A stretch of DNA of 44,580 nucleotides from Lachnospiraceae bacterium (GTDB taxonomy: Bacteria; Bacillota; Clostridia; Lachnospirales; Lachnospiraceae), in assembly GCA_024696945.1 (NCBI GenBank), contig JAILGF010000033.1:1-44580 (forward strand), read 5' to 3'. The translations under genes were made by a program, and so were the position numbers. Of this stretch, positions 34,929 through 43,839 are shown one piece after another. The notes beneath the pieces are model-generated. The model was not told where the DNA came from. It saw nothing but the letters and a program-made list of their open reading frames with translations, and made no database searches. Every line of letters starts with the position of its first letter. The first letter of the stretch is position 1.

Positions 34929-36091
34929 GCTTCTTTCTTATCCAGATCTATCTCAGTATTAGTGTCAAAGCTCCAGCTTCTGATGGGTATCGTGCGTGTC
35001 TGAAGCTTTGAAGAAATGCCTATGGTCTCGGCTCCTGAGGTAACGTAGAGCCACAGGAAGCTCAGATGCAGGCTGTCGTAATTCTCCAGCATATTCTGGT
35101 ATTTGTTGTAGGAATTGACGGAAATATGATAATCGCACATGGTTCCGTCCCCTGCCTCGATAGTATCCGAGAAGAGCTTCGCCATATCCTGTGTCTCTTC
35201 CTTAAGATTTATTCTTGCAAGCGCGCGGTATATTTCCTGCTCATGAACCCTTCCCCTGCTCCTCTTTATCTTGATGGGCTGGTGGCTCAGGCAATCCACG
35301 CCGTTGCTGTACAGGGCAAATTCCATATCCTCCTGAGTGAACATCCTGACTAAGCCGGCGGCAACCTTTATGGCTGCCTCCTGAGCCTCGGTTCTTTTTA
35401 TGATGCCCTCATCCTCAAGGTTTAAGAAGATCCTTACAACCTTCTGCGAGGTAAAATCCCTCATATTGACGCGGAGCTCACCCGTTTTGGCCGTTGCCTT
35501 CCAGTTAATGCTCTTCATGCTGTCATAGGGCTGGTATTCCCTGATGCCCCTGAACTCAAACGGGTCCTCAATAAGATGCGCCTTGCTCTTTATCTCGCCG
35601 TTTATCCACTGAAGAGAATTCCTAAATTCATTGGTGTTAAAAGGACGCGGAAGCACGTAAATCTCATCATATACCTTCTTCATCAGCACCGTTTCAAGTG
35701 TAAAAAACATATCGGTACCGACAAGCTCCGCATTGTTGATATTGTATAGCCCGCGTTTGGCAGCCTTGAAGGCTATGGTTCTCGTGAGTCTTTCCCTGCC
35801 GCCCAAGGTAAAAACATCGTTTCTGTAATAATTATCCGTATTCTGGTTTACGGTCGCATTGTCGAACATCAGATTCCGGCTTGTAAGGAACTTGCACTTT
35901 ATCATGGGGAGGGGAAGCCTTTTCCCGTTCGTTATGGTTTCCACCAGCCTTCCGCGTTCACCCTCAAAAATCTCCTTACCCTCAAAGCGGATATCCACCT
36001 CAAGGTTCTTCGCCCACAGCTTCATATATACAACACGCTGGACCGTATAAAGTATAGCCGCCAGAATAAGGATGGCTATGAATTGATACAT
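34925..36091 (-). CDS. DUF58 (VWA-like) membrane-anchored protein
   Basis: The 388-residue product has one N-terminal helix. The DUF58 core has RGIREYQPYDSMKSINWKATAKTGELRV (shown here at about 180-210; RxYQPxD and INWKATA are key). It is the usual partner of MoxR ATPases. These act as chaperone-like systems on cell-surface or metal-binding complexes. It sits 18 bases after the MoxR gene. Confidence 0.88.
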   Translation of the reverse strand: MYQFIAILILAAILYTVQRVVYMKLWAKNLEVDIRFEGKEIFEGERGRLVETITNGKRLPLPMIKCKFLTSRNLMFDNATVNQNTDNYYRNDVFTLGGRERLTRTIAFKAAKRGLYNINNAELVGTDMFFTLETVLMKKVYDEIYVLPRPFNTNEFRNSLQWINGEIKSKAHLIEDPFEFRGIREYQPYDSMKSINWKATAKTGELRVNMRDFTSQKVVRIFLNLEDEGIIKRTEAQEAAIKVAAGLVRMFTQEDMEFALYSNGVDCLSHQPIKIKRSRGRVHEQEIYRALARINLKEETQDMAKLFSDTIEAGDGTMCDYHISVNSYNKYQNMLENYDSLHLSFLWLYVTSGAETIGISSKLQTRTIPIRSWSFDTNTEIDLDKKEA

Positions 36092-36109
36092 TAAGCAGAC
36101 CCTCTTTGA

Positions 36110-37051
36110 TCAGTTTTCAAAATTCTCTGTAGGAACCTTAATGCCCGCCAGCATGCCGGAAATAACCTTTCCGGGATTTCCTATGCCGATACCGAGCTTT
36201 ATCCTGTGGGCAAGTACGGGAACCGCAACCGCCTTTACATCATCGGGCACCACATAATCCCTGCCCGAAAGATAAGCATACGCCTTTGCACAGCGCAGGA
36301 GCGCTATACTTCCTCTGGCGCTTATACCGAGCGAAATCTCGGGATGGTTACGTGAAGCCTGGGAAATATCGGTTATATACTCAGGGATACAGTCGCTGAC
36401 CTTGACCTTAGCGGCCGCCTCCCTCGCATTTTTCATTTCAGCTGCGTTAATAACGCTTTCCAAGGTATCAAGAGGATCGGTCTCCATATATTTGTTTAAG
36501 ATATCCACTTCCTCCTCTTTGTTTGGAAGTCCGACGGAAAGCTTCATGATAAAACGGTCAAGCTCTGCCTCGGGAAGTGCGAACGTACCGGCTGACTCAA
36601 TTGGGTTCTGGGTTGCCACAACGAAGAACGGACTGTCAAGCTTCATAGTCTCGCCATCGATAGTAACCTGTCTTTCCTCCATACACTCAAGAAGTCCCGC
36701 CTGCGTACGGGGAGTTGCCCTGTTTATCTCGTCCGCAAGAAGGATATTCGTAAATACCGGACCCTTCCTTAAAACGAAATCATTTTCCTTGCGGTTAAAA
36801 ACATTGATACCCGTAATATCACTCGGAAGAAGATCGGGGGTAAACTGGATTCGAGAAAATCCTATGTTCAGCGTTCTTGCAAGTGACTTCGCAAGCTTTG
36901 TCTTTCCTGTTCCGGGCACATCCTCCAAAAGGACATGTCCGTCAGCAAGAAGAGCCGTAAGCAGGTACTTAATTACCGTCTCCTTTCCGACTATTACCTT
37001 TCCGATATTATCCGTTATCTTATCCAAAAATACCTTTCCCTCTGTTCCCAT
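36110..37051 (-). CDS. MoxR-family AAA+ ATPase
   Basis: The 313-residue product has Walker A GTGKTKLAKS in LLEDVPGTGKTK, Walker B ILLADEINRATP, sensor-1 VVATQNPIES and the Lys/Arg-rich lid ISARGSIALLR. This is a complete MoxR architecture. AAAGGAGAG precedes ATG at 37051. Together with DUF58 and the DUF4129-like protein it makes the common MoxR cluster. Confidence 0.93.
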   Translation of the reverse strand: MGTEGKVFLDKITDNIGKVIVGKETVIKYLLTALLADGHVLLEDVPGTGKTKLAKSLARTLNIGFSRIQFTPDLLPSDITGINVFNRKENDFVLRKGPVFTNILLADEINRATPRTQAGLLECMEERQVTIDGETMKLDSPFFVVATQNPIESAGTFALPEAELDRFIMKLSVGLPNKEEEVDILNKYMETDPLDTLESVINAAEMKNAREAAAKVKVSDCIPEYITDISQASRNHPEISLGISARGSIALLRCAKAYAYLSGRDYVVPDDVKAVAVPVLAHRIKLGIGIGNPGKVISGMLAGIKVPTENFEN

Positions 37052-37086
37052 TTCGTTTTCTCTCCTTTATATTTTGAGGTTTCCGA

Positions 37087-38301
37087 TCATCTGTTGGAAA
37101 TGATCTTCGGTTCCTCGCCCTCTTCTATAGGTATGAGCACAAAACGTGCCCCGTCGATATCCTCTATCCGTATGGAATCCGTCCTTTCGGGAGGAACTAT
37201 GATGCTGATGCCCTCGTTTTTTTCCGGTAATGCGGCATCCGTATTCCCGATCTGCGTCTTTAAGGTCTGTATCTCCTTTAACAGTTCCTTTTCCCTGCGC
37301 TCGCCCTCGCTCGCCTTTAAGGCTTTCTTGTCAACAAAGGCCACCGCTGCGGGAGGCTCGTTGTCAAAGCCCTCCTCACAGGTTTCAACAATCTTTTCGA
37401 TATAAGCCTCGTCCTTTATAACGTCCTTTACCGCTTCCGTAAGGATCGCCCTGTCAACGGTCTTTTCCGAAACCTCTTCACCCGAAGCCGAGCTTTCCTC
37501 TAGGATGGCATTGAGGCTGTCATGAATAAGTAGCAGCGTATCCTCAGCCTTTTCCTTATTTTCTTCACCAAATGTCTTGTTTACGGCCTCCCTCAAAACA
37601 ACCCTGCACTGTGTAGCCGTCTTCTTTGTTCCGCATCCGAGGACCGAATCTATGATCTCGTCATGAAGGTCTGCCGGATCCTTTGTATAATAGCAGACAT
37701 GATGTATGTCCGCAGTCCTGTCGGAAAAGCACGGGAACATGAAGGCCACATCCGGAGGTCCCGCAACCCAGTCCTTTTCCCTTGCTCCCATCCTGTTTTC
37801 GACGGGAAGATAACCGAGGCCGGCTTTTGTCTGATTGACCGGGCATATGCTCACGATAATGTAGGAAAAAACCTCCTCCGACTCGTCCAGATTCAGCTTG
37901 TCGCTCGTTTTCTTCATGACATCGTAGCTGTCCGTAATAACCGTGATCAGGAAATTTCCGTCATACACGTAGCTCTCGATTATCTTGTCAAACAAAAGGT
38001 CCGTAAGGCTGTCGTTCTTTAACTCGCTCTCCTTAAGTCCCATTAAGAACCTGTAGTTTTCCCCGTCCTCCTGTGCAGAGGTGTAGGAAAGCTCCATCAG
38101 GTTATCTCCGATATTTCCCGAAAGGGATTTCTTTGCAATCTCCAGATACTTAAATATCTCTTCCTCCGGAAGGTTCAGGAACACCTCGTTCTGAACCACT
38201 ACCTTTTCCCTTGCGCTGTTCACATAGCACAGTGCAAGCCTCTTTATCGAATTGTCCTTGACAAAACGTCTTCTTAATTCATTTCTGTCCGAGTTTGTCA
38301 T
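37087..38301 (-). CDS. DUF4317-family protein
   Basis: The 404-residue soluble protein begins NRNELRRRFVKD-like (SDRNELRRRF) and has SYTSAQEDGENYRFLMGLK and the NPVNQTKAGLGY-like CPVNQTKAGLGYL, as in DUF4317 proteins of Clostridia. The N-terminal 210 residues form the conserved part; the rest is acidic with a coiled-coil stretch. The function is unknown. It is first in the MoxR run, 66 bases after the Wzz gene, with no clear terminator between. Confidence 0.8.
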   Translation of the reverse strand: MTNSDRNELRRRFVKDNSIKRLALCYVNSAREKVVVQNEVFLNLPEEEIFKYLEIAKKSLSGNIGDNLMELSYTSAQEDGENYRFLMGLKESELKNDSLTDLLFDKIIESYVYDGNFLITVITDSYDVMKKTSDKLNLDESEEVFSYIIVSICPVNQTKAGLGYLPVENRMGAREKDWVAGPPDVAFMFPCFSDRTADIHHVCYYTKDPADLHDEIIDSVLGCGTKKTATQCRVVLREAVNKTFGEENKEKAEDTLLLIHDSLNAILEESSASGEEVSEKTVDRAILTEAVKDVIKDEAYIEKIVETCEEGFDNEPPAAVAFVDKKALKASEGERREKELLKEIQTLKTQIGNTDAALPEKNEGISIIVPPERTDSIRIEDIDGARFVLIPIEEGEEPKIISNR

Positions 38302-38368
38302 TGTATACCTTGCCTTATATATTTAGGATCATATAGATTTTTCTAATATCTATGTTTTTTAACCAGCA

Positions 38369-39922
38369 TCAGTAAATGCAGATACCGCCGAGAATGTCGA
38401 TACCGCAGTCCCCTGCTATTAGGATCTCACGCTCTATATCCGCATATGCCGAACGGATCTCACGCTCAACAAATATGATATTACCGGTCTCTGCAGCCTT
38501 TTGGAATACCTCCGGGCTCTTTAAGATACTGCCGCAGGCCTCCGTCCTTATACCCATTGAATCAAGCTCTGACTTTAATTTATCTATAACTGCCTTATTC
38601 TTAGAACCTGCTCCGGAATCGGTCGCCGTACCCGAAAGAACTATATTTTTGATACCCTTAGTATCACATAAAACCTTCAGCTTCACAGCAGTCAGTTTAA
38701 CCCTCTTATCCACACTGAAAGCGCCATACCTGCGTGTACTCAGATACTTAACAAGTTTTTCGAAGGGAAGGGTAAATCCGTTTGAAAGAAGGGTGCCAAT
38801 AAGTCCCAGTGAGAACATCTCGGGCAGTTCCTCCGCCTTCTGAAGCCTTCCCGCAAAGATCATTATTAGAACGATCACCGCGATACCAAGGATAAAGCCT
38901 GCAGCCGCGCCGATGATACCCATAAGCTTGGGATCCCTGGGCTTGGCAGCCGCATTCTCGTTCTCTAAAGGCTTTTCAAGGTCCTTTACGTTAACGTAGC
39001 CGTTACCGCCGTCAACCTTGTCTGCCAAGTACTCGTAGTAGTTGCTCATAATCGCATTCTGAGGAAGCGCGAAAGTAGCCTTTAAAGAAGCAAGACGGTT
39101 CGTATAATCAACGATCCACTGCTTGTAGGTATTCTGCTGTGTAGCAATGTTATTGTCAGCCTTTGAGAACGTATTTGCCTCCATCAGCTCAAGCTCATGA
39201 GCCATCCCCGATTTCTTAGCAACGTCCTTCTTTACCGCATCCATAACCTTAAGGAGAGCCGTCTTAACCTCCTTAAGACCTTCCATATCATCGTAATACA
39301 ACGTAAGAGTCACACGGTAATCGCTTGAAATCGAGAAAGTATTGCAGCCGCTGAACTGCGAATACTCCTCCTCCGGATAACCGAGTTCCGCATAAAGATC
39401 CGTCCAGATCCTCTGTGAATCATGCGCACTCTGATAATAAGCCTTAAGCGTCGGCAGATCGGTCGAAACCTCTGTCTTTATAAGGTAGATCGCGCTTAAA
39501 ACGGGTATGCTGTAAGGGTTCACCCTTGCAGTTATAAGCTCGTCCTTTATACCGGAAACCTGCTGCATCTGCTCCTTTAATTCAAGCGCGTCGTTTATGG
39601 TCACAAGCTGGTCCGAGGAAAGACGCTTCTTGGAAAACTCCGCCATCTCATCGGCCTTCTTAGCCTTCTCGCTCTCACTGCCGCCGGACAAGGCACGGTA
39701 TTCCGTATTAAACTCAAAAACCTCATCATATTCCTTACACTTAGCGGCATATGCGGAGCTGTCATTCTCATAAGCCTTAAGCTTGGCATCATAATCCCTT
39801 GCGGAAAACTTGTATAAAAGCACTCCGCCCAGAACAGCGCATATTACAACCACCCACCAGCGGGAAAGCACCTTCCAGAAAACCTGAGGAAGAGTTATCG
39901 TATTGTATTTTCTGTCACTCAT
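38369..39922 (-). CDS. Wzz-type chain-length protein with degenerate BY-kinase-like tail
   Basis: The 517-residue product has two membrane helices (about 22-39 and 333-357) around a coiled-coil, probably extracellular domain, as in Wzz/CapA co-polymerases. The tail, 405-517, follows a BY-kinase/ParA pattern (NIVLSGTATDSGAG at 426-439; NIIFVEREI then ILGGI near the end). It lacks the GKS/T of Walker A and the Asp of Walker A'. It is therefore unlikely to phosphorylate. The start at 39922 follows GGAGTGTGG and overlaps the polymerase/ligase stop by 8 bases. No separate tyrosine kinase is present in the operon. Confidence 0.8.
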   Translation of the reverse strand: MSDRKYNTITLPQVFWKVLSRWWVVVICAVLGGVLLYKFSARDYDAKLKAYENDSSAYAAKCKEYDEVFEFNTEYRALSGGSESEKAKKADEMAEFSKKRLSSDQLVTINDALELKEQMQQVSGIKDELITARVNPYSIPVLSAIYLIKTEVSTDLPTLKAYYQSAHDSQRIWTDLYAELGYPEEEYSQFSGCNTFSISSDYRVTLTLYYDDMEGLKEVKTALLKVMDAVKKDVAKKSGMAHELELMEANTFSKADNNIATQQNTYKQWIVDYTNRLASLKATFALPQNAIMSNYYEYLADKVDGGNGYVNVKDLEKPLENENAAAKPRDPKLMGIIGAAAGFILGIAVIVLIMIFAGRLQKAEELPEMFSLGLIGTLLSNGFTLPFEKLVKYLSTRRYGAFSVDKRVKLTAVKLKVLCDTKGIKNIVLSGTATDSGAGSKNKAVIDKLKSELDSMGIRTEACGSILKSPEVFQKAAETGNIIFVEREIRSAYADIEREILIAGDCGIDILGGICIY

Positions 39923-41108
39923 TATGTGTACCACACTCCGATCCGGCAACAGGGGACGGTCCTATGTTGCCAAAATAAGCGGGCGACACGGAACCGTCCT
40001 CTGCCGCCTCCCTCTTTAAGAAAAAGAGGATAAATGACATATAGAAAAATGAATCCGCATAGAAGGATTCAAAAAAGCCAATGATCAGACCGGCTATAAC
40101 GGCAGCCTGAGCTATCCTGCTACATGTATTTTCGCTTTTTTTCCTAACAGCCACCAGGAAAAATACGTAGGTAAGCGTAGGGATAAGACCTATGGTCTTC
40201 ATCCAGCTCAAAACCGTATTGTGCGCCGAATCAAGCATGACCATCCTTATCTCTGTACCTGAACCGAACAACGGATACTGCTTTATCAGGTCAAAGGCTG
40301 CCTGCCAGATATAAATACGGCTGTTAGAATCCCTTCCCATGACCTCGCCGATGTCAAGGCGTTCTATGAACATACAATAAAGGAGCGCAAACAGAACGCT
40401 CAACAGTATACCGCCGACAACGATAAAATAATAGGTGCGATGCGCAAGCGGCTTCCTTAAGAAAACGCACAGTACACAGAAAAGAAGCAGCGCCAGCAGA
40501 ACGGAACGGCAGCCCGACTGCACTATCCTCCAGGCCGGTAATATCGAAATTATGACCGTGACAAGCAGCCTCGTCATCTTCCTTAAATGCATCTGTTCAA
40601 TTGCGCAGGCCCAGTGGAAAATGCACGCAAGCGATAAAAGACCTATGGTATTCTCGTTGATTATCATCCCGAAGCATTTATAGCCCCAATAGGTTTCACC
40701 CAGGTAAGTATCTCCGTAGTAGAAGCTCCCTTTTATTGCCGCCACACAGAAAGCCGACCACATAAGCGCCGGAATAAGATGCACCCATATATAGGTCATC
40801 CGGGATAAGCCGGCATTGTTGAAGACGGCACATGCAAGAAGCAGGTTGATAAACAGCATCGCCACTCCAAGCCCCTTGTGTGAAGCAACCGTAACGATCA
40901 ACGATGCAAGATTAACACAAATTATCACAAAAAAAGTGCGGTCCGAAAATGCCCTGTTCAAAAGTGCGAGCACCAGCAGTATCGCAAAGCTCAGCACCAG
41001 TAAAATGCGGTTTATTCCGTCATTCCAGTAAAAATACAGGGTAAGCGAACCGATAAAGGCCAGCGCCATGATAAGCGCGGCACTGATATTTTTACGGGAT
41101 ATATCCAT
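39915..41108 (-). CDS. O-antigen ligase/polymerase-like membrane protein
   Basis: The roughly 397-residue multi-pass protein (about ten helices) has PLFGSGTEI followed by SAHNTVLSWMKTIGLIP, the Wzy_C/O-antigen-ligase motif with its conserved His. It polymerises or transfers glycan repeat units. The start at 41108 (ATG, MDISRKN) is preferred over the TTG two codons earlier, since GAGAAAG is better spaced from it. The last 25 or so residues (EDGSVSPAYFGNIGPSPVAG...) are encoded by a palindromic repeat and are probably not native. Confidence 0.85.
   Translation of the reverse strand: MDISRKNISAALIMALAFIGSLTLYFYWNDGINRILLVLSFAILLVLALLNRAFSDRTFFVIICVNLASLIVTVASHKGLGVAMLFINLLLACAVFNNAGLSRMTYIWVHLIPALMWSAFCVAAIKGSFYYGDTYLGETYWGYKCFGMIINENTIGLLSLACIFHWACAIEQMHLRKMTRLLVTVIISILPAWRIVQSGCRSVLLALLLFCVLCVFLRKPLAHRTYYFIVVGGILLSVLFALLYCMFIERLDIGEVMGRDSNSRIYIWQAAFDLIKQYPLFGSGTEIRMVMLDSAHNTVLSWMKTIGLIPTLTYVFFLVAVRKKSENTCSRIAQAAVIAGLIIGFFESFYADSFFYMSFILFFLKREAAEDGSVSPAYFGNIGPSPVAGSECGTHNE
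39944..40006. repeat. Second GGGACGGT-type palindromic element, degenerate
   Basis: CGGCAACAGGGGACGGTCC (39944-39962) faces GGAACCGTCCTCTGCCG (39990-40006). The arms pair with a few mismatches and one indel around a 27-base loop. It shares the GGGACGGT(T)C core and a GACAC loop motif with the element at 13603-13661. It covers the 3' end of the polymerase/ligase gene. Confidence 0.65.
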
Positions 41109-41110
41109 AA

Positions 41111-41944
41111 TCAATGCTTTCTCAAAAACTTGCCGTACAGGAAATGTTTCAGCCTGCCCGGCGAATATACAAAGATCCGTATGCTTATCATATTTATCAG
41201 GGCTCTGAAATGCCCTATCATACCGTGGCGTACCATATACTTCTGGAGGATCCTCCAGCTCTTTATCCTATCATGGCTTCCGCGGCGGTTATCAAAACCG
41301 TTTCCGATACGGACCTTAACAAGAGTCTTGTTTATATTGGCAAGCTTCATGCCGTTTGCCAGCATCCTTACCCAGAGGTAATAATCCTCTATCAGCGGTA
41401 GAGCCTTATACCCTCCGACCTTCAGCAGCGATTCCCTGCGGATGGCGACCGAAACATGGTTCATGGGGTTCCTGCTGCGGCACATCTTTAAAATGCCGTC
41501 ATAATCCGCCGGACATACCCTCTTTCGTATCACATGGTCGGGATTTGCATTAAACTCACCGATATCGGAGCCTAAAACATCCACATCCGGGTTCTTCTCC
41601 AGGTACTCCGACATTATCCTGAATCTTTCAGGAACGGAAACATCGTCGGTATCCATGCGGAAAATATAATCCCCGGTGCAGTGCTTGGCTCCTTCCTTTA
41701 AGGCCGCTCCAAGCCCAACGTTCTTTTCGAGCCCGACGATCTTGACCTTGGCGGTTCCCTCATCATGAACACTGTCAAAAAAAGACCTTAAGACCTCCTC
41801 GGTCTCATCCGGAACCGGTCCGTCCTCCACGATGACGATCTCATCCGGCTTTTTTGTCTGGTCTTTATATATGCTGTTAAGTGCTTCGGTAAGAAAGACC
41901 GGCGAATCGTCCTTATATACCGACAGTAGAACCGAATAAGTCAT
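41111..41944 (-). CDS. Family-2 glycosyltransferase
   Basis: The 277-residue GT-A enzyme has LLSVYKDDSP, VEDGPVPDE, metal-binding MDTDDVSVPERF and the catalytic-base segment IEDYYLWVRM. It has no clear membrane helix. Start 41944 (MTYS) is preferred to 41950 because GAGGG is properly spaced and ATGA overlaps the rfbC stop. It adds a sugar to the exopolysaccharide unit. Confidence 0.9.
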   Translation of the reverse strand: MTYSVLLSVYKDDSPVFLTEALNSIYKDQTKKPDEIVIVEDGPVPDETEEVLRSFFDSVHDEGTAKVKIVGLEKNVGLGAALKEGAKHCTGDYIFRMDTDDVSVPERFRIMSEYLEKNPDVDVLGSDIGEFNANPDHVIRKRVCPADYDGILKMCRSRNPMNHVSVAIRRESLLKVGGYKALPLIEDYYLWVRMLANGMKLANINKTLVKVRIGNGFDNRRGSHDRIKSWRILQKYMVRHGMIGHFRALINMISIRIFVYSPGRLKHFLYGKFLRKH

Positions 41945-42522
41945 TTCCATCCCTCTTTATAAAACTTCTCAGCCCATTCAAAGCTCTGGGCTTTAAACCT
42001 TGGATGCATACCGTCCCGGTCGCTCGTCCTATAAGCCACATCGAGCTTAGGCCAGTCAACCGCGATATCCGGATCGTTCCAGGGAATACCGCCCTCGGAA
42101 GCCGGATCGTAAACATCCGTACACTTATATGTAAATATAACAGTATCCGACAGAACAAGGAACCCGTGTGCAAAGCCTTCCGGAACCCAGAGCATCTGTT
42201 TCTTCTCCGAATCCAGTACCGTACCGGTATATTTTCCGAAGGTAGGCGAGTTCGGCCTCACATCCACAACAACATCATATATGCTCCCGGCCATGGCCCT
42301 GACGAGTTTTCCCTGAGTATGTTCTTTTTGGAAATGCAGTCCCCTTAAAACACCCTTTGAAGACAGGGACTCATTATCCTGAACGAAATCCCGCGTAATC
42401 CCTATAGCCTCAAAATCCGGTCTTTTAAAGGTCTCAACAAAATACCCACGGCTGTCGCCGCGGATCTGCGGAGTGATGACATACACTCCCGGTATGGATT
42501 GTTCCTCAAATCTGAAAGACAT
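41941..42522 (-). CDS. rfbC: dTDP-4-dehydrorhamnose 3,5-epimerase
   Basis: The 193-residue cupin has RGLHFQKEHTQGKLVR (catalytic His), DVVVDVRPNSPTFGKY, and FAHGFLVLSD. The Tyr region TYKCTDVYDPASEGG completes the active site. It converts dTDP-4-keto-6-deoxyglucose towards dTDP-4-keto-rhamnose. rfbA, rfbB and rfbD are not in the window, so they must lie elsewhere. GGAAGG precedes ATG at 42522. Confidence 0.95.
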   Translation of the reverse strand: MSFRFEEQSIPGVYVITPQIRGDSRGYFVETFKRPDFEAIGITRDFVQDNESLSSKGVLRGLHFQKEHTQGKLVRAMAGSIYDVVVDVRPNSPTFGKYTGTVLDSEKKQMLWVPEGFAHGFLVLSDTVIFTYKCTDVYDPASEGGIPWNDPDIAVDWPKLDVAYRTSDRDGMHPRFKAQSFEWAEKFYKEGWK

Positions 42523-42536
42523 TTTATAAACCTTCC

Positions 42537-43601
42537 TTAGTTATCGTATCGTCTTTTTGTTATTTTCCCATCCACGTTGAGTTTTCGGAGCATATCAATG
42601 CCGAGAACAAACAAAAAGTAAAAATGCAGGTCAAACAACAGAGTTGACGCCCAGATCATCATCCTCCAGCTCTTTGTGGCTATTCCTTTTGTATAACGCC
42701 GGAAAATAATCTCTTTCATGACCTTTCTTACATATGGAACATGTGCATATTTCTTTATCTTCCGGGTCGTTTCAATGATTCCCTTTCCTGCGGTCAGTTC
42801 CTGTTTTGCCAGGAAAAAGCTTCCGAAATAAATATGGAACGCTGCAAGGTCTCCCATATTCTCACTGATATTGCGCCTTTTTAGGAAGCGCGAAAAATCA
42901 GAACCGATATGTGACCATACCGGAATATAGTTTTCCTTATGCTTATATGTCACGGAGTTTTCATTTATCCTGTAACAGTAAACACTGTCCTCAATAAAAA
43001 CATATCTGGGCTTGCAGGCATAAACACGCATATTAAAAGCCTTGTCCTGCGTAAAAGGATAACTGCCTCTTTTCAGGCGGTATTTATCTATGAAAGCCCT
43101 TCTGTACAGTTTTCCCCATTCATAGGAAAGATGGCCGTATTGGAAGAATCCCTTGAATCTGAAATCCGTGGAAAGCACATCTTCATCGTTACTTAAATGG
43201 TGAGTATTTACTTCGTTTAAGAAATCATCAGAAAACCTGCGGTAGCATGCGACCACCACATCCGCGTTATTCTTTAAGGTAGCTTCAACCATGCAGGAAA
43301 CGGCATGAGGGCCGTCCAGCTTGTCATCCGAATCCGCAAAAACCACAAATTCCCCGTCAGAAGAAGCAAACCCGTTATTCCTGGATATTCTCGGACCGGA
43401 ATTAACCTGATGTATAGCACGGACATTATTGTATTTTGCGGCATATTCATCGCACATCTCGGGGCTCTTATCGGGTGAACCGTCATCCACCAGGATAACC
43501 TCCAGGTTTTCGTAATCCTGAGTCAAAATACTCTCCACACATTCATCCAAAAACCGTTCTGCCTTAAATACAGGAATAACCACGCTCACCTTAGGCGTCA
43601 T
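42537..43601 (-). CDS. Family-2 glycosyltransferase, first gene of the EPS operon
   Basis: The 354-residue enzyme has SVVIPVFKAERF, VDDGSPDKSPEMCDEY and metal-binding FADSDDKLDG. A C-terminal region carries hydrophobic helices near 325-345. The start at 43601 (MTPKVS) is chosen because AGGTGGTGGG precedes it. It is 14 bases upstream of rfbC and is read from the promoter at 43661-43689. Confidence 0.9.
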   Translation of the reverse strand: MTPKVSVVIPVFKAERFLDECVESILTQDYENLEVILVDDGSPDKSPEMCDEYAAKYNNVRAIHQVNSGPRISRNNGFASSDGEFVVFADSDDKLDGPHAVSCMVEATLKNNADVVVACYRRFSDDFLNEVNTHHLSNDEDVLSTDFRFKGFFQYGHLSYEWGKLYRRAFIDKYRLKRGSYPFTQDKAFNMRVYACKPRYVFIEDSVYCYRINENSVTYKHKENYIPVWSHIGSDFSRFLKRRNISENMGDLAAFHIYFGSFFLAKQELTAGKGIIETTRKIKKYAHVPYVRKVMKEIIFRRYTKGIATKSWRMMIWASTLLFDLHFYFLFVLGIDMLRKLNVDGKITKRRYDN

Positions 43602-43660
43602 ATACCCACCACCTTTCATATCTGCCTTATCGACCTCTTCAAAAAAACATATTCGTCAAT

Positions 43661-43689
43661 AGTATACACTCTCAGAGTTATTTTGGCAA
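43661..43689 (-). promoter_or_regulatory. Promoter of the exopolysaccharide operon
   Basis: On the minus strand TTGCCA (complement of 43684-43689) and TATACT (complement of 43661-43666) are spaced by 17 bases, 60 bases before the first start codon. The IS element end lies only about 11 bases beyond the -35 box. Confidence 0.75.
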
Positions 43690-43699
43690 GTAGTAATAT

Positions 43700-43839
43700 G
43701 TGAACTACTCGGCTACAAGTAACCGAGCTTCCTGCTTCAACCACTACTGCGTTGGCTACGAGATACATAACTCAACGTCTTACACAGTGTCCACAGGCGT
43801 ATAAGTTAGGACAGTCCCTGCCCTACGGAATATTTGGCT
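43700..43839 (-). ncRNA. Right end of IS200/IS605-type element, probable omega-RNA
   Basis: Downstream of tnpB the minus strand ends with GAAGCTCGGTTAC, a 2-base loop, then GTAGCCGAGTAGTTCAC. This is a 9-bp hairpin (one G-U pair) in the pattern familiar for right ends of TnpB elements. In such elements this region forms the guide RNA scaffold. The end at 43700 is inferred from the TAGTTCAC pattern and has not been tested. The guide would be read from about 43699 downward. Confidence 0.5.

Noticed and set aside
38302..38368. Terminator between Wzz and the DUF4317 gene
   Set aside because: Only a weak 5-bp hairpin without a T tract; read-through from the exopolysaccharide operon cannot be excluded.
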